Assembly (NCBI GenBank): GCA_016709575.1
Contig: JADJMM010000009.1
Span: forward strand, 186,001-250,000
Direction of reading: 5' to 3'
Source of the DNA: Sphingobacteriaceae bacterium
GTDB lineage: Bacteria; Bacteroidota; Bacteroidia; B-17B0; Aurantibacillaceae
DNA length: 64,000 nt
Shown piece by piece: positions 45,908 to 56,471 of the stretch. The notes below the pieces were generated by a model, which was not told where the DNA came from, ran no database searches, and saw only the letters and a list, made by a program, of their open reading frames with translations. The position numbers and the translations under genes were made by a program. Within the stretch, counting starts at the first letter, position 1. Every line of letters begins with the position of its first letter.

Positions 45908-48900
45908 ATGAGTCTTAAAAGGTATTTATTTGTTGTTCTGGTTTTAATGTGCGCAAGAAGCTCTTTCGCACAGTTTTACTACGGCATGCAATCTGTTGAT
46001 TTCGGCAAAAACCGAATCCAATATCAAACTTTCGATTGGACTTATTTCGAATTCGACCGTTATAAAGTGTATACCTACGCCGGCGGAAAAGAAATTGCGC
46101 AGTATGTGGCAGTTTCTGTAGACAAAAGAACTTCCCATGATGGAAAAACGTTTAGGTTATCAGGTAGATGATAAACTTCAAATTCTTGTTTACAACAATC
46201 AAAATGATTTAAAGCAAAGCAATCTTGGTCTTTCTGCTGATGACATGAGTAATGTTGGTGGAGTTACTCATATTGTTGGCGATAAAATAAATGTATTTTT
46301 CAATGGCAGTCACGCCGACCTCGATCGTCAAATACGCGCTGCTTTAGCCGAATTAATTATTGATAAAATTATGTACGGCGGAAAAGCCCGCGAAATGGTA
46401 CGTAATTCAACCCTCTTAGTTTTACCAGATTGGTACAAACAAGGTTTAATTAAATACTTATCTGAAGGATGGAATACCTACGCTGATAATTATTTAATGG
46501 ACGCTATTAAAAATGATCGCTTCTATAAATTTAGTCAGCTAAGCGGAAAAGATGCTTACAATGCTGGTCACGCTTTATGGTATTACATAGCTGAAACGTA
46601 CGGTGAGGCTTCCATCCAAAACATTTTATACACTACAAAAATTTACCGTAGTGCTGATCAGGGTTTGCAACAAGCAGCGCCGGGTTCAAACGTTAGTAAT
46701 TTAATTTATGAATTGTGCGAGGCTTTCAACAAGCGTTATTACAATTATAAGGACACCAGTCAAAAACTTCCTGTTGCGCAAGAAGTGTTACAAAAACAAA
46801 AGAAAACAAGACATTACTATAATTTGAAAGTGAGTCCGGATGGGCAAAAACAATTTATGCTACTAACGAATTAGGTCAGTTTTAAAGTTTGGGTAAATAC
46901 ACTAGGCGAAACAAAACACAAACGCGTTTTAAAGTTTGGTCCAAAGGTGGAGCGCATGGACGATTTTAATTATCCATTGTTGGCCTGGCATCCGAATAAT
47001 GAAGTAGTGGCCATGATTTACGAGCGTAAAAATCAAATGGTATTGCAAACCTATGATGTTGTTACCGGTGAAAAATTTAGGCGCAACATTACAGGCTTCG
47101 AAAAAGTAAATAGCTTTTCGTTTAGTCACGATGGAAAAAAATTAGTATTGAGTGGTGTGAAAAAAGGAAAAGGTCAATCTGATATTTTTATTTTCCTGAT
47201 GAACAGTGGTGGCTTAGAACAAATGACTAATGATATTTGGGACGACAACAACCCAACTTTTATTCAGAATACCACGGGAATTGTTTTTGAGAGTAATCGG
47301 GTTTCAGATACCATCCGTTCAACAGATGATGCGAAAGTGTTTTACAAAATAACACGCAACAACGATTTATTTTATTTATCGTATAATCCAAAATCACAAA
47401 TTGCAATTCGTGTCACCAATACACCTGATATCAATGAAACACAAGCACAAGAATATTCTAAGCAAGCCATTGCGTACTTAAGTGAGAAAAACGGCATTTA
47501 TAACCGTTACATCGCTAAGTTTGATAGCAGTATTTCGTTTGTTGATACTGTAGAGCATTACCGTTATTTCTTTAATTCGAAAGCCGTAAGTAATTATAGC
47601 AGGAACGTGATGGAACACAATATCAATTCGCGTTTTACCAAAAAGGCAGAAATTTTTTATAACAATGGTCGTTATGTATTAGCTGTATCCGATTTAAAAA
47701 AGGAAAGTGAATTAGAGTCGCTTGAATTAAAAAACTCCTGGTTTAAATCCTCCGAGCGCCAATCGATTTTTGATCCTGAAAAAATTTCGTTGCGGAGAGC
47801 AAAGCAACAGGTTCAGGAGAAACCAAAATATTCCGCAAACGATACCTCATACAAAACAACAAAAGGAATTGATTTTAATAATTACAATTTAAGCAGCGAA
47901 AAGAACAAACCGAAAGAGAATCCGGAAATTGTAAATACCACTAAGCCTGCCGCTGGTGTTGATACCGCAGGCAGAAGTACGGTTACGCAAAACGAATTCC
48001 GCTTCCCTATCCAACAAAATTACTACACTGCTTTTTATACAGAGTATGTAGTTACACAATTAGACAATTCGTTTTTAGGAACAAGTTATCAGCGATATAC
48101 GGGTGGGGCAAATCCTGTTTATTTAAATCCGGGATTAAATGCTTTGTTTAAAATTGGTTTAAGTGATTTGATGGAAGACCGCCGAATTGTTGCCGGTTTC
48201 AGAATTGCAGGCTCATTGGATAATGAGTACATGTTAAGTTTCGAAAACCGCAAACGATTAGTAGATCATCAATTAGTATTGCACCGTCAAGCGTTCTTAA
48301 AAGTAAATTCTTATTACGGTGAATTGGCAAAAGTAACTTCACAGGATGTGCGTTACTCAATTAAATTACCATTTAGCGAAGTAAGTGCAACACGTTTTTC
48401 TTTGTTATACAGAAACGACAGAGCGGTTTTCGCGTCGGTAGGCGATTTTTCTCTGGCTAAGAAAAACACTTATGATAATTATGGCGGCGCACGTTTAGAG
48501 TATATTTTTGATAACACCCGTAAACGCGGATTAAATTTATTTAATGGTGTTCGCGCTAAAGTGTGGGGCGAGTATTGGAGATTAATTAAAGAAGACAGAC
48601 ACGACTTAATAACCTTTGGTTTTGATGTTCGTGGTTACAAAAAAGTTCACCGCGATTTAATTTGGTGTAACCGTTTAGCAGGAGGTAGCTCTTGGGGTAC
48701 TGATAAGTTAATTTATTATTTAGGAGGAGTTGACTCTTGGTTCAATCCGAAATTTGATAATAGTATTAATGTTGTTAAGTCAGAAGAGTATCAGTTTCAA
48801 ACGTTAGCAACTAACATGCGTGGCTTTAAGCAAAATATCCGCAACGGAAATAATTTTGTGGTTTGGAATTCAGAATTACGTTTCCCGATTTTCAGATATT

Positions 48901-49478
48901 TATATAATCGCCCAATACGTTCTGACTTCATTAATAATTTCCAGATCATTACGTTTGCTGATGCCGGAATGGCTTGGTATGGTGTAAATCCTTTAAGCGA
49001 AGAAAATACTTTGAATAAAAATATTTATTACGGTAATCCAATTACCCTTACCATTTATAATCAGAAAAATCCATTAGTTGGTGGAATTGGATTTGGTGTG
49101 CGTTCACGCTTGTTAGGTTATTTTGTCCGCCTCGATTTTGGTTGGGGAATTGATGACATGGTACTTAGCGGATTAGTTGGTATTGGTGGCGGTATCATCA
49201 TTGTTCCTGTGTTGGGTTACTTTTTAAATTATAGTCAGCAACAAGCACAAGGCACCACCTTATTTATGTTTTTATTACCAATAGGAATTTTAGGTGTGAT
49301 GAATTATTACAAAGCCGGTTATGTTGAATATAGAACTGCATTAATTATTGCAAGTACATTTATTATTGGAAGTTATTTTGGTAGCAAGTTTGCTATTTCT
49401 CTTGATCAGAAAACAGTGAAACAACTGTTTGGAGTGATTATTGTTTTACTCGGCATTAAAATGATTTTCTGGAAATAG
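45908..49478 (+). pseudogene. Propeller/BamA-like outer-membrane protein, frameshifted at the start, fused in frame to a TSUP (TauE/SafE-type) permease end
   Basis: From ATG 45908: signal peptide ending SFAQFYYG, an N-terminal peptidase-MA-like part, WD40/TolB-type propeller repeats (HDGKKLVLSGVKKGKG, NNPTFIQNTTGIVFES) and a C-terminal BamA/surface-antigen barrel (GVRSRLLGYFVRLDFGWGIDD). Single-base breaks lie near 46130, 46860 and 46888, the last two cancelling. At about 49160 the barrel is joined to LSGLVGIGGGIIIVPVLGYF and then to four membrane helices of a half-TSUP permease, in one open frame. The final barrel strand and the first helix of the permease are missing, so two genes have been joined, by deletion or misassembly. 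Confidence 0.72.
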
Positions 49479-50593
49479 TGGTAACTGTAAATCATATAAA
49501 AGAACAAGCTGATAAAATTTTTGCTACCGTTTTAGCAACGCGCCGGCATATTCATCAACATCCTGAATTATCCTTCAAAGAATTTGAAACCTCAAAATAC
49601 ATTTGTTCGGTATTAGATAAAATGGGAATTGAGTATACTACAGGCTATGTAAAAACAGGCATTATCGCTTTAATAAAAGGAAAAAATCCGGACAAGAAAG
49701 TGTTTTTATTACGTGCGGATATGGATGCATTACCAATCATAGAGCAGAATAAAACGGAATACGTTTCTAAAAATTCAGGTGTTATGCATGCGTGCGGACA
49801 TGATGTGCATAGTGCTGCTGCAATTGGCGCTGCTTATATTTTAAATGAATTTAAAAACGAATTTGAAGGGACTGTAAAAATAATTTTTCAACCCGGCGAA
49901 GAAGTATTGCCAGGCGGTGCTTCCTTAATGATTGCTGAAGGCGTTTTAAAAAATCCGAATGTAAATGTAGCAGTGGCTCAACACGTACATCCAAGTATGG
50001 AAGTTGGAAAAGTTGGATTTAGAAGTGGTATGTACATGGCGAGTACGGATGAAATTTATTTAACTATCACCGGTAAGGGCGGTCACGCCGCTATGCCGGC
50101 TGATTATAATAATCCGTTGTTGATTGCATCCGAAGTGTTATTAGAATTAAAAAAGAAATTTCCCAACGATGGGAAATCTGAAATTCCAACTGTATTAGCT
50201 TTTGGAAAAATAGAAGGAGCAGGGGCAACAAACGTTATACCTGAGAAAGTTGAAATACAAGGCACTTTCAGAACCATGGATGAAAAGTGGAGAACAGAAG
50301 CCCATGACATTATCACAAAAATTGTTTTAGAAGTTTGTACTAAAAATAATGCAAAAGCAGATTTAAATATAATGCGTGGTTATCCTTTTTTAGTGAATGA
50401 TAAAACGGTTACTGAAAATTGCAGACAAGCGGCTATTAATTATTTAGGAGCAGAAAATGTTGAGGAATTGCCTTTAAGAATGACTGCCGAAGACTTTGCT
50501 TATTTTACTCAGGAATTACCTTGTTGTTTTTACAGGTTAGGTACAGGTAATAAGAAAAGGAATTGTTTCGGGAGTGCATACGCCAACATTTGA
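49478..50593 (+). CDS. M20 family N-acyl-amino-acid amidohydrolase, C-terminal frameshift
   Basis: A metal-dependent amidohydrolase that removes acyl groups from amino acids (M20D/hippurate-hydrolase type). LLRADMDALPI near residue 77, HACGHDVHSAAA near 105, QPGEEVLPGG near 140 and GKGGHAAMP near 200 cover the zinc ligands and the dimerisation domain. Near 50565 the frame leaves the family: the other frame continues VSGVHTPTFDIDEEALRIGSGL and, with a second correction near 50625, ends AWLAVTELSTL at a TAG at 50668-50670. The start GTG overlaps the previous stop by one base, so it was probably co-transcribed with the TSUP gene. Confidence 0.88.
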   Translation: MVTVNHIKEQADKIFATVLATRRHIHQHPELSFKEFETSKYICSVLDKMGIEYTTGYVKTGIIALIKGKNPDKKVFLLRADMDALPIIEQNKTEYVSKNSGVMHACGHDVHSAAAIGAAYILNEFKNEFEGTVKIIFQPGEEVLPGGASLMIAEGVLKNPNVNVAVAQHVHPSMEVGKVGFRSGMYMASTDEIYLTITGKGGHAAMPADYNNPLLIASEVLLELKKKFPNDGKSEIPTVLAFGKIEGAGATNVIPEKVEIQGTFRTMDEKWRTEAHDIITKIVLEVCTKNNAKADLNIMRGYPFLVNDKTVTENCRQAAINYLGAENVEELPLRMTAEDFAYFTQELPCCFYRLGTGNKKRNCFGSAYANI

Positions 50594-50755
50594 CATTGAT
50601 GAGGAAGCCTTAAGAATTGGTTCTGGTCTTGATGGCTTGGCTTGCAGTTACTGAGCTAAGTACCCTTTAGTTTGAGTAAATAAAATTAATTTTTCTGTTC
50701 AATAACTAGATCTTACCATTCAATCATTATCATTACTCATCATCGAATTTTGTTC

Positions 50756-50763
50756 TAAGTTTG
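50756..50763 (+). promoter_or_regulatory. -7 element of the following T9SS gene
   Basis: TAAGTTTG matches TAnnTTTG exactly, 18 bases before the ATG at 50782. The -33 TTTG is not clear. Confidence 0.4.
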
Positions 50764-50781
50764 CACTCAAATAAACTTAAA

Positions 50782-52989
50782 ATGAAAACATCCCACAAAA
50801 TTTTTGCTATTATCGTTGCATTATTCTTTTTAGGAAAAACCAATGCAAAAGCAGTAAACGATTCTATCGTATTTTTCTTATACGCTGATGGTAATAATAA
50901 TGCTGTTTATGAGCCTGGAATCGGAGAAAAACCGCTGATCAATTACTGTTTAACATTCACTTATACCTATAATATTAGTGTAACAGGATATTGGTCTGGT
51001 GTTACAGATAATAATGGTTATTTCAGAGTAAAAAACATGAATAATCTTGTATTACCTGCGCAAAATATGTTGTCACGAAACACAGGCGCTCCATTTGATC
51101 AACAATATAATTCGGCAATTTTTGCTAACCCAACCAACTTTGCTTACAATACGGTTCACCAAATTCCATTGTATAGTGTTTATGGTTTTAAAAGAACAAA
51201 CCTTGGCTCGCTTGCACTTGGTAATTCGCCCGGCTGGAGCGCGGGCTATAATGCCTATTGTTTAGGACGAACTAACCTTTACATAATGACGAATGGTTAT
51301 ATGCGGAATTACCTTGATGTAACACCGGTTAACGAGGCTGTTACTTATACAATCACCAACGGCGTCACTTCTAATGTTTATACGCAAACAGTTACTGTAC
51401 CCTGGTCACCTAATTCATCATGTAGTTGGGGTACATCTATATTATTGAACACACCGCCTGAATTAACAACAATGGGTACGTATACACTTTATTACAACGG
51501 TACATTATATAGTAACATGGGTATAAATGATGGTTATCCATGGGTACAAGGACTTGCTGTGCTTGTAGATAGCTGCGCTACTGTAACAGGCTTGTCTTCT
51601 TTCGTGGATTGTAATGCTAATTGTTATAAGGACGGTGCAGAAATGTATGCCCAGGATGAAGTTATTCTTTCAACGAACGGAACGTATAGTACAATGGCGA
51701 TTCCTGATTACAACGGAAACTACAATGTTATCTCTCCTTATAGCTCAACGCAATATTCTTTAACAGTAGTTCCTAATTCGGGTTTTGCAATGACTTGTTC
51801 TGTAAATCCGAACTCATATTATTTCTCTAATGGCGCTACTAATGTTACTCGCTATGATAAATTAGTTCAAAGTTCAGTTAATAATTTAAACACCTATGCT
51901 TTTGAAAACAATCCTCACAGTGGAAGTTCAGTTCCAGGTGGTAATTTTGTTTTTGACGGGTTTTATGGTATTACTCATCCCGCTTATTGTACCGGAAATT
52001 CAGGAACCTTTTATATTAAACTTGACCCAAGCGTTTCATTGGTTTCTTTAGCAGCTGGCACACCAACTGGTAATACGGTATTTACAATGCCAAGTGGTGA
52101 TAGTATAGTTTGGAATTTTGCTGATTTAAGACTTAAGGCAAATAACTTAACCGGAACTTTTTTCTCTCTTAATCTATTTATGAAAACGACCGCTACAATC
52201 GGAAATAATTATTGTATTAAATCAGGGGTTATATCTACTTATACTGAAACGAACTTAGTTGACAATACTTTTAATAAGTGTTGGGTAATTGGCGGGCCGT
52301 TTGATCCGAACGACAAAAGCGTAACACCTGCAGGAACAACTTCTTTAGGAATTGTACCAATGACAACCAGCGAATTAGTTTACCATATTAACTTTCAAAA
52401 TTGCGGAACTGCTCCGGCTATCAACGTAAAAATAAGAGATCAACTGGATAATAATTTAGATTGGAACACCATTGAAATTTTAGGCTCTAGCTTCCCTGTA
52501 CAAACAAATGTCAGTGGTACCGGCGGAATGACTTTCTTGTTCGATAATATTTTATTGCCGGATAGCAATGCTAATGAAAAGAAAAGTCATGGCTTTGTAA
52601 CGTATAAAGTTAAATTGAAACCATCACTTCCTATCGGAACTACAATTAAAAATACTGCTGGAATTTATTTCGATTACAATGCTCCGGTTAACACCAATAC
52701 AACTATTACTACTTTAAGTGTAACTGTTACGGGTATAAATGAACTATCAGCAAGCGACTTATCAATTTATCCAAATCCTACCACAGGAATATTCACACTT
52801 GAAAACAAAAACGTAAATATCAAGAAAGTAAAAATTTACAATTTGCTAGGCGAAGAAGTGATGTATGAATCACAAATTAAAAATGATAAACAAACTATAG
52901 ATTTATCAAGCCAGTCAAAAGGTGTTTATTTTGTTGAATTAACCGACAATAATGGTCAGAGTATTATCAAAAAACTCATAGTACAATAA
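50782..52989 (+). CDS. Secreted surface protein with DUF7619 and T9SS sorting domain
   Basis: A 735-aa secreted protein: signal peptide (1-24, ending NAKAV), Cys-rich adhesin-like beta region (SSFVDCNANCYKDGAEMYA, about 280), then a DUF7619/DUF11-like domain (GPFDPNDKSVTPAG near 520, YHINFQNCGTAPAIN, PIGTTIKNTAGIYFDYN) and a T9SS type A sorting domain (LSIYPNPTTGIFTLEN). Start is the ATG at 50782, giving a clean signal peptide; an upstream in-frame TTG exists. Full length without indels. Likely a surface or released protein; the bound ligand is unknown. Confidence 0.85.
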   Translation: MKTSHKIFAIIVALFFLGKTNAKAVNDSIVFFLYADGNNNAVYEPGIGEKPLINYCLTFTYTYNISVTGYWSGVTDNNGYFRVKNMNNLVLPAQNMLSRNTGAPFDQQYNSAIFANPTNFAYNTVHQIPLYSVYGFKRTNLGSLALGNSPGWSAGYNAYCLGRTNLYIMTNGYMRNYLDVTPVNEAVTYTITNGVTSNVYTQTVTVPWSPNSSCSWGTSILLNTPPELTTMGTYTLYYNGTLYSNMGINDGYPWVQGLAVLVDSCATVTGLSSFVDCNANCYKDGAEMYAQDEVILSTNGTYSTMAIPDYNGNYNVISPYSSTQYSLTVVPNSGFAMTCSVNPNSYYFSNGATNVTRYDKLVQSSVNNLNTYAFENNPHSGSSVPGGNFVFDGFYGITHPAYCTGNSGTFYIKLDPSVSLVSLAAGTPTGNTVFTMPSGDSIVWNFADLRLKANNLTGTFFSLNLFMKTTATIGNNYCIKSGVISTYTETNLVDNTFNKCWVIGGPFDPNDKSVTPAGTTSLGIVPMTTSELVYHINFQNCGTAPAINVKIRDQLDNNLDWNTIEILGSSFPVQTNVSGTGGMTFLFDNILLPDSNANEKKSHGFVTYKVKLKPSLPIGTTIKNTAGIYFDYNAPVNTNTTITTLSVTVTGINELSASDLSIYPNPTTGIFTLENKNVNIKKVKIYNLLGEEVMYESQIKNDKQTIDLSSQSKGVYFVELTDNNGQSIIKKLIVQ

Positions 52990-53010
52990 ACCATAATTTC
53001 TCTCATTTTT

Positions 53011-53037
53011 AAAAGGGATTCGCTAACGAATCCCTTT
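53011..53037. terminator. Hairpin terminator
   Basis: AAAAGGGATTCG and CGAATCCCTTTT form a 12-bp stem around CTAA, followed by T2GC on the plus strand; ends the T9SS gene before the PorW-like gene. Confidence 0.85.
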
Positions 53038-53127
53038 TTTGCTTTTTAGCCCCCTAAAAAGGGCTATTTTAACATCGATTATAGCGAAAAATATACTATT
53101 TTTACTGGTTTTACGTTAAATTGAACG

Positions 53128-55590
53128 TTGAAACTTCGCAGCCTTACATATTTAGTACTTTTTAGTCTCCCATTTCTATTTCAGAACTGCGGTACCAAGA
53201 AAAATACGTTTATTCATCGCGGGTATCATAATATGACCGCGCGCTTTAATGGCTATTACTGGAGTTCGGAAGCTATTAAAGAAGGTGTTTTTAAAATAGA
53301 AGGAAATCATAAAGACAATTACGAAAAATTACTTCCGGTTTATATTGTTCCAAGTAACGAAGCAGCAAAAGCAACTTTTCCTGATTTTGATAAGGCCATT
53401 AAAAAATCATCTTTGGTTATTCAACGCCACACTATCAAGGATAAAAAAGATAATGAAATTCCAACCGCAGGAAAGTGGATTGATAATAACTGGATAAACA
53501 TCGGCATTTCCCGTATTTACAAGCGCGAATTTTTTTCGGGGATTGAAGCATTAGATTATGTTGTTCGTACTTACAAAACAAAAGATAAATACAAAGCACT
53601 ATTATGGCAAGCCAAAGCTTTAAACGAAATTGGTTCTGTATCACAATCAGATCCTATTATAGGCTTACTAAACAACGATAAAAAATTACCAAAAAAAATC
53701 AAAAGTCAAATGGGCGCTATTCGTGGCGACTATTTTATTAAACGCGGTTTGTATAAAGAAGCTATTGGTGCTTTAACAGAGGCCGCTAATCAAAAAGGAA
53801 TTTTGAGAAAAGGTCTGCGTAAAAAAGAGCGCGCGCGTTATGCATTTATTGTAGCCCAACTTTACGAAGAAGAAAAGGACATTAAAAAAGCGCGTCAATT
53901 TTATGAAAAAGCCTTAAGCTTAAAACCGGCTTACGATATGGTGTTTTACGCCAACATTAAATTGGCGCGTTTAGTAGATACCAAAAGAGGTAATGCTGAA
54001 AAAACAAAAACGAAGTTGCTGAAGATGACAAAAGACAGCAAGAACTCTGATTACTTAGATGTAATTTATTTTACTTTAGGTGAAATTGAAGAGAAAGAAA
54101 GACATGAAGATAAAGCCATTGCGTATTACAAAAAGTCAGCATCAAATAGTGTAAGTAATTTAAATCAAAAAGCATTAGCCTATTTGAAATTAGGGGATAT
54201 TTATTTCGAAAAATCGAATTATCAATTATCTGAAGGGTATTATGATAGTACAATGGTGGTATTGCCAAAAGATCATCCGAATTATAATAATATCAGAAAC
54301 CGTAAAAATACTTTGTCTACTTTGGTTGGTTACATCAGAACCATTCAGCGTGAAGATAGTTTACAAAAATTAGCGCGTTTATCGGAAGCAGAGAGAAATA
54401 AAGCCATTGATAATATAATCGAGAAGTTAGAGTACGATGAAGAAAGAAGACGTGAAGAGTTAGAGAATTTAAAATCTCAAAATCAAAACCCTCTTACTAA
54501 TAATCCAGCCACAAATCCCGGAGATAATATTTTTGGTGGCGCAGGCGGCGGTTGGTATTTCTACAATCAAACTACAATCAGTTTCGGTATTGCTGATTTT
54601 GCCAAACGTTGGGGAAATAGAAAATTGGAAGACAACTGGAGAAGAAGTGCTAAAGGATTGTCAATAGAAAATAATGACACCAATAACGAAACAGTTGCCA
54701 CTAAAACTACAACAGCAGGCAATGGTAAAAACAATACAAAGAATAAGGACCCGCGCAGAACAAGAGAATATTATTTGAAGCAAATACCGCTTACAGATAC
54801 CTTAATGAAAACATCACAATCAAAAATCATTGAGGCTGATTATTTATTAGGAACTACTTATAAAGAGGAATTAAATAACAACAAAAGATCAATTGCTGCG
54901 TTCGAAGATTTAAATAACCGTTACCCTGAACATAAATATCGTTTACAATGTTACTATCAATTGTACAGAACTTATTTGGCAGATAAGAATCAGCCTCAAT
55001 CGGATTTTTATAAAGACAAATTATTATCTGAATATCCAAAAAGCGAATACGCCAAGTTGATTAAGAACCCTAAATACGCTGAGGAGTTAAATGCCCAACG
55101 TGGTGAAGTAGAAAAGTTTTACGAAAGCACATTCGATTTATATTCTGCTGGTAATTACGAGCAGTCGTACGCACAATGTAACGAAGCTTTAAAAAAGTTT
55201 GGTAAAACTGATTTTTCAGCAAAGTTTGAGTTAGTTCGTGTGATGTGTGTTGGCAGATTAAAAGGCCCTGATTCTTTAACATGGGCGCTTAACGAATTCT
55301 TAATTCTATATCCAAACTCTGAAGTTACGCCGCGCGCTAATGAAATATTTAATGCTTTAAAAAAGTATAGAAATCCTGCGCTTGTTGCAGACCAAAATTC
55401 GGCGAACAAGCCGCCTGTTGATACATTTGCAGTTAGCTTAGATAAGGAACATTTTGCTTTAATTATTTCGGTTGATGATCCTAAAATAACGAACCCTTAC
55501 AAATCGTCAATCGATAATTTTAACCGCGAATATTATAGCAATAAGAATTTTCAATTGCCAGTAATTTATTTGGAACTGGGCAGCAAATGA
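53128..55590 (+). CDS. porW: T9SS lipoprotein PorW/SprE-like, TPR repeats, C-terminus separated by a frameshift
   Basis: An 820-aa exported TPR protein of the PorW/SprE type needed for type IX secretion and gliding in related bacteria. Signal and atypical lipobox LFQNC place the lipid-bearing Cys near residue 21, followed by the hallmark GTKKNTFIHRGYHNMTARFNGYY. TPR repeats occupy about 170-420 and 560-720. The end LPVIYLELGSK is followed directly by a second frame (the next feature) that carries the normal SprE C-terminal domain, so one base is missing at the AAATGA junction near 55587. The start TTG (53128) is used because no ATG fits the signal peptide. Confidence 0.82.
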   Translation: MKLRSLTYLVLFSLPFLFQNCGTKKNTFIHRGYHNMTARFNGYYWSSEAIKEGVFKIEGNHKDNYEKLLPVYIVPSNEAAKATFPDFDKAIKKSSLVIQRHTIKDKKDNEIPTAGKWIDNNWINIGISRIYKREFFSGIEALDYVVRTYKTKDKYKALLWQAKALNEIGSVSQSDPIIGLLNNDKKLPKKIKSQMGAIRGDYFIKRGLYKEAIGALTEAANQKGILRKGLRKKERARYAFIVAQLYEEEKDIKKARQFYEKALSLKPAYDMVFYANIKLARLVDTKRGNAEKTKTKLLKMTKDSKNSDYLDVIYFTLGEIEEKERHEDKAIAYYKKSASNSVSNLNQKALAYLKLGDIYFEKSNYQLSEGYYDSTMVVLPKDHPNYNNIRNRKNTLSTLVGYIRTIQREDSLQKLARLSEAERNKAIDNIIEKLEYDEERRREELENLKSQNQNPLTNNPATNPGDNIFGGAGGGWYFYNQTTISFGIADFAKRWGNRKLEDNWRRSAKGLSIENNDTNNETVATKTTTAGNGKNNTKNKDPRRTREYYLKQIPLTDTLMKTSQSKIIEADYLLGTTYKEELNNNKRSIAAFEDLNNRYPEHKYRLQCYYQLYRTYLADKNQPQSDFYKDKLLSEYPKSEYAKLIKNPKYAEELNAQRGEVEKFYESTFDLYSAGNYEQSYAQCNEALKKFGKTDFSAKFELVRVMCVGRLKGPDSLTWALNEFLILYPNSEVTPRANEIFNALKKYRNPALVADQNSANKPPVDTFAVSLDKEHFALIISVDDPKITNPYKSSIDNFNREYYSNKNFQLPVIYLELGSK

Positions 55591-55811
55591 TTTTAGTGAA
55601 ATCCTTTCCGGATGCAAGCGAGGCGTATAAGTATATCGGAAACCTTCAAACCGACACTAAATTATATACCGGAAATATCAAAAAAGAGGCCTTTTCGTTC
55701 TTCATCATTTCAGCCGATAACCTGCCTCATTTCTATAAAAAAGCAAGCGCCAGCTATTATAAGGCTTTCTTCGATGAAGCCTATAAAACTGTGATTCAGG
55801 AGCCTAAATAA
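55587..55811 (+). CDS. Probable C-terminal end of the PorW/SprE-like protein
   Basis: A 74-residue frame starting at an ATG that overlaps the preceding stop as ATGA. Its sequence (MILVKSFPDASEAYKYIGNL, FSFFIISADNLPHFYKK, YKAFFDEAYK) matches the alpha-beta C-terminal module usually found at the end of SprE-like proteins. I therefore read it as the lost end of the gene upstream; an extra A in the AAA run restores the join. A truly separate small protein, translated by re-initiation, cannot be excluded. Confidence 0.6.
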   Translation: MILVKSFPDASEAYKYIGNLQTDTKLYTGNIKKEAFSFFIISADNLPHFYKKASASYYKAFFDEAYKTVIQEPK

Positions 55812-55873
55812 ATAATTTGGCTTATTTAATTAAATTCAGTAACTTGCACTAAATTAACTATTTACAATTTTTT

Positions 55874-56281
55874 ATGTTAGGAATAGGAAATAAAAATTCA
55901 AACGCAGAAGCCAGCGCCATTAACTTAATTGGACTAGGCACACAAATAATTGGCGACATTAAATCAGCCGGTGATGTTCGTATCGATGGTACTTTAAACG
56001 GGAACATAAAACTAAACGGTCGTTTGGTAGTTGGTCCAAATGGTAAAATTGAAGGCAATGTAATTTGTCAGAATGCAGATATTTCGGGTGAAGTAAAAGG
56101 AACTGTTGAAGTTGTAGAAATGTTGGCTTTAAAAGCAACCGCAAAAATTTTAGGAGATATGATTACCGGAAAACTTTCAATTGAACCGGGTGCAGTGTTT
56201 ACAGGAAGTTGTAACATGGGTGCTATTGTAAAAAACATTAACTCCGCCGGTGAAAAATCAATCGCCTCAAAAACCGCCTAA
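55874..56281 (+). CDS. Bactofilin (polymer-forming cytoskeletal protein)
   Basis: A 135-aa bactofilin. The central part (about 25-112) is a beta-helix of repeated short turns: GDIKSAGDVRIDGTLNGNIKLNGRLVVGP, EGNVICQNADISGEVKG. Such proteins polymerise without nucleotide into filaments that shape cells or position envelope enzymes. Short disordered ends on both sides match the family. ATG at 55874. It overlaps the AtpZ-like gene by 32 bases, suggesting coupled expression. Confidence 0.9.
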   Translation: MLGIGNKNSNAEASAINLIGLGTQIIGDIKSAGDVRIDGTLNGNIKLNGRLVVGPNGKIEGNVICQNADISGEVKGTVEVVEMLALKATAKILGDMITGKLSIEPGAVFTGSCNMGAIVKNINSAGEKSIASKTA

Positions 56282-56471
56282 TAATTTCAATAAGTATTCA
56301 AACTTAGGAATACAAATGGCCGTTACAATTGGCCTAGGATGTTGGGGTGGATACAAACTCGATCAAATGTATCCAAACAAATATCACATTTACACTGTAG
56401 TATTAAGTCTATTCTCTATTTTCGCCGCCATGTATTTAGTGTTAAAAGATTTTATTAAACCGAAAAAATAA
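56250..56471 (+). CDS. atpZ: AtpZ/AtpI-family small membrane protein
   Basis: A 73-aa protein with two helices (IQMAVTIGLGCWGGYKLDQMYP and IYTVVLSLFSIFAAMYLVLKDF), the typical layout of AtpZ/AtpI-family proteins that precede the F0F1 ATP synthase genes and help cation uptake or assembly. The start is GTG at 56250, inside the bactofilin gene. In related genomes atpB normally follows an AtpI-like gene; here it does not. Confidence 0.78.
   Translation: MKNQSPQKPPNNFNKYSNLGIQMAVTIGLGCWGGYKLDQMYPNKYHIYTVVLSLFSIFAAMYLVLKDFIKPKK

Noticed and set aside
54854..55409. Minus-strand ORFs inside the PorW-like gene
   Set aside because: They are antisense frames of an alpha-helical protein with no sign of conservation or promoter.
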